Source: Heterocephalus glaber (taxonomy: Eukaryota; Chordata; Mammalia; Rodentia; Bathyergidae). Taken from it: 64,000 nucleotides of DNA. The position numbers were made by a program, and so were the translations under genes. The number at the start of each line of letters is the position of its first letter. The stretch's first letter is position 1. The DNA is taken from positions 779,234 to 843,233 of the forward strand of contig NW_004624844.1 in assembly GCF_000247695.1 (NCBI RefSeq), in the 5' to 3' direction. This document shows, piece after piece, positions 57,889 to 64,000 of this stretch. The notes under the pieces are model-generated. The model was not told the DNA's origin, made no database searches, and worked only from the letters and a program-made list of their open reading frames with translations.

Positions 57889-59551
57889 CTTCAAGAATAA
57901 AGAATATATGGCAGTTTTAATAATACATATCTGCACATATAGATGTATATATGTAAGAAAAATAAATGATTTACATATTCCCACTATGCTTCAAAAATAT
58001 ATCAATTTTAATCTGCAAATAATCTGAAATATTTCAGAATTTCAGACTTTAATAATGCTCCTCTTCATATGAGGTAACATTAGTGACCCATTTATAGAGG
58101 ATATGTATTTAAAGATACAATATTTCTTTTATTAAAAGCAATGAGGGGCCGGGGGTTTAGCCCAATGGTTTACCGCCACCCGGCTTGCAAGCGCAAGGTC
58201 CAATCCTCGATCCTAGTTCAATCCCCAGTACCAAAAAAAAAAAAAAAGAAAGAAAGAAATGAGATACAAGCAATCATCTACATACTGTAAATTACCTCAA
58301 AGGATGATAATATACTTGCTAAGACATCAACAGAAATGAATTAATCTGTACACTGAATGGGACAGATTTATAGGCACATTTAGAAGTAGAGATCCAGAGC
58401 ATAGGTACTGGCTCACAATATGGGCTGCTCTATTTAGGGCTGAGGGGCTCCGGGTGTAGCATCAAACCCTGTACATGTCATTTAATGGATCAACTTGGGA
58501 AACGGTGATTTGATCTTCAGTACCCACAGATCCATGAATAAAGTGACCCTTGAAAGGTTCTGCTCCAGTCATGTTACTTCTTTCATTCTTTTGCTCTATC
58601 CAGAGTCCATATCCCCCAAAGTTGAACTAGCTATAAATTGGTAGGAAGACAAGTAGCAAAGGCTGTTTGCATTCCTACTGTGTTTTCCACTACCAGCAAA
58701 TTAGCTCAAACAAGGGAATGAGGCACCACCACGGTCTCCAAATTTGGAATCTCCCTGGACCCAGTATCAGAAAAAAGCTCAAATTCCCAAGTTCTGGATC
58801 AATAACAGATAAGGAAGTAATTTAAATAGAGACATTGGTATTTAGTGTTCTCTCCTGTGAAGTCTACCAATTCTACTCAAGCATATACAGCATGTGCATC
58901 CATTGCATCTGGTGAAAACACCATTGAAGATGTGAGTCAGCCTCTGTAGCATCAGTGTCATTGGAATATTAACAGTTGTTTTTTGCTATGTATCTGAACT
59001 ACTAATAAGTAGCTTTTTGTCTTGTCAAAATAAAGAGAATTTTCTCATGTATGCTTTTATGCAGAATGAATAAGTCTCTTGCACTGGTCTGCTTCAATAA
59101 AATATGATAATGACAACTTATTCCTGGAAAAACCTAAAACTATAATTTTTGGTAATATATCTGTCTGTAATCCTGGTGTCCCATGGTTCCAGGTTAATGG
59201 AAACTTGTACACAGTAGGAACATGCTCAGAATGGTGCAAATCAAGCTCCCCACCCCAGTGCATACGTGGTTCAGGTAGTAGAAGTGTGGAAGGTGAGGGC
59301 TCCCTTTGTATTTATATGTTCAGGCTTGAGGTGGCAGACTGGATTAGGTCTTGATGTGGGAGGCAGGGATAGTTAAGGAGCAATAATGAATTATGACTGC
59401 TTTGTCTTTGTCCAGCTGTAGGACCTAATGTGGAATGTAAGAGAAGCCTAAGGAGATGAGCCCCCATCCTGCCACCAAACTCACAAACTGTAGTCAAAAT
59501 ACCATCTACAACCACCGAACTGGAAGTTTATGTGTCATTTTATGAAACTAC
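57889..59551 (-). other. CCDC141: Intron between CCDC141 exons A and B
   Basis: 1.7 kb with one ID SINE (58146-58250); otherwise nothing recognised. Confidence 0.8.
58146..58250 (+). mobile_element. ID-type SINE, sense, with small internal insertion
   Basis: gggccgggggtttagcccaa, tggtttaccgccacccggct, tgcaagcgcaaggtcc, then about 14 extra bases (aatcctcgatccta) before gttcaatccccagtacc and an A15 tail running into gaaagaaagaaa. Flanks aagcaatgag and aagaaatgag are a likely imperfect duplication. Confidence 0.9.
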
Positions 59552-59693
59552 CTTCCTGAGGTAACCCTCCACCGAGGCTGTTAATTGCTGTTTCTTGAGA
59601 GCCAATTGCTTGTGCGCTGAACACTGCTCAGTGAGAAGATCCATGCGTCTCTGCATGCACCCCATCATCTCATGGATGCCGCTCACCCGAGAG
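59552..59693 (-). CDS. CCDC141: CCDC141 exon A (first exon in window)
   Basis: 142 nt: one base completing the preceding codon, then residues 1-47 of the visible chain. It starts after ..CTGTAG and ends AAG|GTAG. Recognisable blocks are [14 protein letters not shown] and [12 protein letters not shown], near-identical to the middle of human CCDC141. It is alpha-helical and charged, and forms part of a spectrin-like coiled-coil repeat. The preceding exon was looked for up to 64000 and not found, so it lies upstream of the window. Confidence 0.95.
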
Positions 59694-60444
59694 CTACAGG
59701 GAACAACCAGCTGTTAGTTCATTCATCCCCGCCAGGGAAGCCCAGGAACAGGGAATGCTTGAAAGTAGATCCGATTTTCATGACAGTTATGAGTTGGTAA
59801 AAGTTATCCAGTTATCAGCTTTAGGGTCATAGAAATCAAGTAGTTATCATAGCAGAACCAAATTATCCTCCTTTGTTTTAACTCAGGCAGTCCTAAGGGA
59901 AAGGATGAGTTATGGGTTTTGCAGTGGGTCTAATCTTCTTTTCTAAAAGTTTACTTTTAATATTTTTCTGATATATTTTGAGAACCTTATGGCAAAAAGC
60001 ACAGTATGTTTGCCAAGAGTTTTCCTCAGGGTATTATTTAAAAGCTTCATTTATCTAAAGATGCTCTTTGAATAGAAATAAGAATCAGCCAATTAACAAA
60101 GCATTTACTAATCCAATAGGGTAAAATATTTATATCACAGGAAGGTCCTTGTTCATGATTATGGACGCTTAGGGGTGTATTCATGAGATGAAACCAAGTT
60201 ATCACCAATAATTAGCTATCATATATAGTTGCTCATAAAAAACCAACACTCACATCATTTTTTTTATAAGTGCTATCCTCATGAGACAAAGAATGTGACC
60301 AGAGAGCTCATAAAATTAAAATGTCTTTAAAATAATGAATGAACTTTGAGTTGGACCCCATTGTTAGTTCAAAGTGAAGATACAAAATAGAAGACAAAAA
60401 ATGATACTGTTGATAAAATGAATACTTTTAATTGTTAACCTATT

Positions 60445-60690
60445 CTTTTTACAATTAATTTCATGGTACATTTTAGATATACATAATGATCACATTCATC
60501 ACAGGGAATTTGTACCTGTACATGATATATCTTGAGCCTCCTTTTGTTCCCCAATCCCCTGTTCTCCCTTCAATCTCTCTTCCCCTCCTTATTTAGAAAA
60601 GCTTTGTTTCCACTTTTTCCTTCTCTTTTTCCTTTTCCCTTCTTTCCTTTCCTCCTCCCTTCTCCCTTGTTCCCCTCCTCATTTGAACAT
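60445..60690 (-). mobile_element. L1 3'-UTR fragment, antisense
   Basis: ggtacattttagatatacat, aatgatcacattcatcacag, tttgtacctgtacatgatat and a long pyrimidine-rich stretch. The same order is present at 46411-46555 and, in part, at 50824-50950. The pyrimidine tract explains the Phe/Leu/Pro-rich frame here. Confidence 0.8.
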
Positions 60691-61479
60691 GTAGATGCTG
60701 AAATCTTTAATCTCCCATCAGTCATTTCCTTCAGATACTAATAAAGATTAACATGATGACTCTTAAATTTAATTACCCAGAGTTTTAAAAAAGATCTTGG
60801 AACAAAGTACAGATTTTAGTAATTTTACCTCAAATAATTTAAGACTGTAAAAATGAATTTAATTAGTAATAAAATGAGGGCAAAATCCCAAATGTCAGAG
60901 TGGTGAAGTCACCTCAGAAGAATGACAATGAGACTGTGACGGCAGCCAGGCACACTCAGATGTGCCCTGTAGGTACTGCAGGGGTCCTAGACAAGTGTAG
61001 CCAAGGGAAAACAGGAAGTCACTATGAGAAATCTTACTCTTGACTTTACACTGAGAACAATTAGTTTTGCACTTTAATGCTCAGAGACAGTGAAGAGCAT
61101 AAGCAAGACATCAGGAAATTTTATAAATAATTCCTAATCTACAAATTCTATAAGGGCAATGCTTTAGTAATATGAATCATATTTTTTACTAGCTTTTAAA
61201 CTAAGATATTATATGCTAAAAAGGCACTTTCAGGTCCAGTTTTCTTATATACTATGGGTTCCAAGTTTCTATAATGTAAGGAAATCTGGACTGAGAAAGA
61301 TAAAGCAAATAAGCAATACTGTGGAAAGAAGGTACCAAGGACAAAGCTTGTGAGAGTTAATTGGAAAACATGTGAAAAAGAAAGATAGCTGGAAATGGTG
61401 GGAAAATGATTAATAAAAATTCAGAAAGATGAAGTAGAGGTTGAAAAAGTGCATCAATCAAGAAGTAAGACATTCTCTC

Positions 61480-62060
61480 CCCGTCTATGCGGGTTACGTG
61501 GCCCCACCTGAAGGCACCCTGTGTCCATGGCGGTTAGATGTGATTTTACCAACCACACATAGGGTGGGGCCTCTGGGATGCCAAGAAGGTAGCTGGGAGG
61601 CAACTACAGATTTTGAGTAGACTGCTCTAGTCCTCAGTATCCAGGTTCAGCCATGCCTCTAGGTTCTGCTGATGTTGCTCTTCTCACTCTTTGGCCTACG
61701 TCAAAGAATGTGGTTGTCAGCCAGCTTTGGGGCTTAACTTGACTTTTAACTTAACTTAAACTTTCAGTCCCAGAGCTCAGGCCTGCTCTCTGACTCTAAC
61801 CTGAACTTGCTCTAGTGTCCCCACTCCCTCCTAAATTTTCAACTTGAATCCCAATTTTGCATTAATTATGGTAATCTAACCTGGCACTCCCTGTACTCAG
61901 CCACCTCTTTGGCCATTCAAATCCAAAATGAGCTCTCTCATCTCTAAAATTATATCAACTAACTGTGTAGCATCATGGGAAATACGGATTACGGATGTAG
62001 GCTTCTTACAGCTTTGTACATAGTCTAATCATGATTTAATAAATTCTTCCAACAAATACA
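61480..62060 (+). mobile_element. Unidentified LTR-like or other interspersed repeat
   Basis: GC-richer than its flanks (gggtggggcctctgggatgc), with a C/T-rich middle and an aataaa at about 62038. It looks like a retroviral-type LTR or similar repeat, but I cannot match it to a named family and found no terminal duplication. Confidence 0.25.
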
Positions 62061-62081
62061 TCACTTTCTATTAGGGTTCTT

Positions 62082-62195
62082 TGTTTATTTGAGATAGGGT
62101 CTCATTATGTAGTCCAGGCTGGCCTTGAACTCTCAGCCATCCTCCTGCCTCATCCTGCCGAGTTCTGAGATTATGTGCATGTACACTTGGCTTTG
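62082..62195 (-). mobile_element. B1-type SINE, antisense, without the 29-bp duplication
   Basis: tttgagatagggtctcatta, tgtagtccaggctggccttg, aactctcagccatcctcctg and tgccgagttctgagattatg are reverse B1. Only one copy of the ccaggctggccttgaact unit is present, unlike the copy at 28609-28750. Confidence 0.88.
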
Positions 62196-62415
62196 TATCA
62201 CTTTATTAAGTTCACTGCATGCATCATTTAATAGAATGCTTAAGATAACTTTTTGAAGTATTAAAAGGAATCAATAACTTTAATTTGTAGCTAATGAAAC
62301 TGAAGATCCAGAGTAAAATTTGCCTTAGAGATATGTAATAGGAAATTTAAAAGCCCTGAATTACAGTTAGGTCTCTTTAATACCCAATATGCACCTATTA
62401 TATTTAGTCATTTTT

Positions 62416-62487
62416 TTTGGTACCGGGGATCAAACTCAGGACCTTGTGCTTATGAGGCAGGCAGCAGAACCACTAAATTCCCAGCCC
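62416..62487 (-). mobile_element. ID-type SINE, antisense, with TSD
   Basis: ttggtaccggggatcaaact, caggaccttgtgcttatgag and gcaggcagcagaaccactaa; a few bases of the usual gagctaaatcc block are deleted. Flanks tatttagtcattttt (62401-62415) and tatttagtaattttt (62488-62502) are duplications with one mismatch. Confidence 0.92.
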
Positions 62488-62599
62488 TATTTAGTAATTT
62501 TTGATTTAATTATTACTTTAAAATCTTAATTTCAGAAAATGTAAGAAAATATAGACAACCTAACTTTAGTTTTTAACATAAGATACCACAATTGCAATT

Positions 62600-64000
62600 A
62601 ATTATTGAATTTGAGGCCTGCCATTCCAACTGTAAGTGTGCGCAGATCCTGGAGAACAGCTGTGTGGACCAGAGCAGTGAGACTGCAGGTGAATCCCAAC
62701 CAGGGCTCTGCCCCAACCCCAAAGGCTTGGCACACCTGTCCAAGTCAAAGGCCCACCCAGAAAAGAACTCCACAGGTGCACAAGCTTCAGCCAGAGGCCT
62801 GCCATACCATTGGCCACAGGCAAGGACCTGCCTGGAAAAGAGCTGTACAGGCACACAAGCAACAGCCAGAGGCTCACCCCGATACTACTGATAAGTGCAT
62901 GGAGACCCTAGACAGAGGCCTGCACAGACAACAGGAACTGGGGTGCACAGCCCCCAGCCAAAGACCCTCCAAGACAACAGCTACATAGGGGCCCCAGTGA
63001 GAGGCACACCTAGATACCATCCCAAGTGTGCTCAGGCCCCAGCCAGAACCCCAACCAGACAATAGGACAGCACAGGGATCCAGAAGGCCCCACTCTGAAC
63101 CCAGGAATTGATGTACTGGTTAGCAGTAGAGTAAAGGCTGCTCAGTGGTTTGCTGAGAATTCAAGATGACTTGGTGAACAAAAAGTCACTCAAAAAAAGC
63201 ACAGCAGGCTGCATCTGTTGAAATGAGAAGACACATAATCAAGTCTCCAAACCAGACTTCCAGATCACCTAAGGCAACCCCAAAGAGCAATGAGATGGAA
63301 CAATCTGATAAACAACCACCTAGACTCTGAACTGGCAACAAAAGAGGACCTGGAAAAAATGAAATCACAAATAATTTCTCAGAAAACAGCAGAGATTGTG
63401 CCCACAGTACAAAACATGATTAATAAATCTAGAGTGGACAAAGATTAAAAAATAGAGGAGCCAAGGAACATGATGGAATCCCAACATAGGAAACAAATGG
63501 AATCCATAAAACAAATGCAAACAGATGTCCAGGAGATTAAAAACTCCATTGAAAGTCTACACAGAGAATGAGCCAATGCGAGGATAGAATTTCAGATATA
63601 GAAGATAGGATTGCAATCAGTGACCAGGAAAAGAAAAATTTCTGAAAAATAGTAAGGGACCACGAGAAATCAATTCAGTAGCTGCTACATGATGCAAAGA
63701 AGAATAACATCAGACTGATTGGAGTCAATGAAGAAACAGGAGAGAGTGCAGACAACATAAAAACACTGTTCACAGAAGTAATGGCAGAAAACTTCCCAAG
63801 GAGGGGAAAAGAACTTGACATACAGATAAGGGAGGCATATAAGACTCCAAATAGCTTTGATAAAAAAAAATCTACACATAGGCATATAATAGCTAAGATT
63901 TAAGAAACCCAACAGAAGAACAAAATTTTACAAGCTATTAGAGAAAAGAAACAAATCACATACAAAGGAAAGCCCATCAGAATCACAGCAGACTTCTCAA
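62600..64000 (+). mobile_element. L1 5' end: GC-rich 5' UTR and broken ORF1, sense, truncated by window
   Basis: 62600-63110 is a GC-rich leader with loosely repeated words (cagccagaggcctgcc, cagccagaggctcacc, gaggcctgcacagac), typical of an L1 5' UTR. From about 63290 the sequence reads like rodent L1 ORF1 (gaggacctggaaaaaatgaa, atggaatcccaacataggaa, gatgtccaggagattaaaaa, agaaaacttcccaaggaggg), with stop codons and frameshifts (for example gattaaaaaatag near 63442). It continues past 64000. Both overlapping frames at 62592-62988 belong to the leader. Confidence 0.85.

Larger units (their letters stand above)
7528..59693 (-). other. CCDC141: CCDC141 gene, 3' portion (16 coding exons, partial)
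   Basis: Gene-level entry; exons are listed separately as A (59552-59693) to P (7528-7795) in transcription order. The joined exons give one open frame of 1109 residues plus stop, with 1 nt left over from an upstream codon, so the 5' end is missing. I identified it by recall of the human protein, which the exons match in order, nearly without gaps, through to the C-terminus. In the family, CCDC141/CAMDI is a cytoplasmic coiled-coil protein that binds DISC1 and phosphorylated myosin II. It is needed for neuronal migration (cortical and GnRH neurons) and is expressed in heart and muscle. In mammals the gene lies next to TTN; that neighbour is not in the window. All splice sites are GT-AG and no frameshift or premature stop was seen, so the gene looks functional. 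Confidence 0.95.
59694..64000 (-). other. CCDC141: CCDC141 intron upstream of exon A (incomplete)
   Basis: At least 4.3 kb. Contains an L1 3'-end piece (60445-60690), an unidentified LTR-like region (61480-62060), a B1 (62082-62195), an ID SINE (62416-62487) and the 5' part of an L1 (62600-64000). No exon was found. Confidence 0.75.

Noticed and set aside
8015..62487. tRNA genes suggested by A-box and B-box sequences
   Set aside because: All are within ID-type SINEs with poly-A tails and target-site duplications; they do not form intact tRNA cloverleafs.
62592..62988. Overlapping frames of 127 and 99 codons on the plus strand and ~90 on the minus strand
   Set aside because: They fall in the GC-rich, stop-poor leader of an L1; three frames open at once indicates composition, not a gene.
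1..64000. A multi-gene novel system (defence, biosynthetic or mobile cargo)
   Set aside because: The window holds one vertebrate gene and repeat-derived sequence; no set of co-oriented uncharacterised coding genes exists here.

Overview
This is mammalian nuclear DNA, AT-rich and dominated by introns and interspersed repeats. It comes from a rodent: B1 SINEs, one with the rodent-type 29-bp internal duplication, a dimeric B1-ID SINE, and at least nine tRNA-derived ID-type SINEs are present. The ID variant (A-box ggggatttagctcagtggtt, B-box ggttcgatcccc-like, ending agtacc-A(n)) does not look like mouse/rat ID or the common squirrel ID. I suspect Castorimorpha (beaver, kangaroo rat or pocket mouse relatives), but this is an impression from memory, not a proof. 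The only gene I can support is the 3' part of CCDC141 (coiled-coil domain containing 141, also CAMDI), on the minus strand. Sixteen consecutive coding exons, all with GT-AG splice sites and matching phases, run from 59693 down to the stop codon at 7528-7530. They encode 1109 residues in an uninterrupted frame. The N-terminal third (about 420 residues in orthologues) lies beyond 64000. The visible protein is a run of alpha-helical, spectrin-like coiled-coil segments (exons A to N), then a Pro/Ser-rich acidic linker (most of the 860-nt exon O), then one I-set immunoglobulin domain split across exons O and P, then a hydrophobic C-terminal tail. Layout by region: 1-7.5 kb is the 3' UTR and intergenic flank, with an antisense L1 ORF2 fossil, an antisense MLT1 LTR and a B1-ID dimer. 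7.5-29.4 kb holds exons P to J. Its introns carry a nested L2/L1/MIR/MLT1/ID stack at 21.5-24.2 kb. 29.4-43.3 kb holds exons I to F, with a Tigger-like element that forms a ~90-bp inverted repeat and a MaLR LTR. 43.3-59.7 kb holds exons E to A. Here lie several DNA-transposon fossils, two tail-end L1 insertions with intact target-site duplications (one with a likely 3' transduction) and a 100-N assembly gap at 50724-50823. 59.7-64 kb is upstream intron, ending in the 5' part of a broken sense-strand L1. I found no bacterial-type operon, CRISPR, phage or defence system. The open frames outside the exons are repeat shadows or chance frames. The points of interest are transposon biology and a few details of the CCDC141 protein, not a new multi-gene system.
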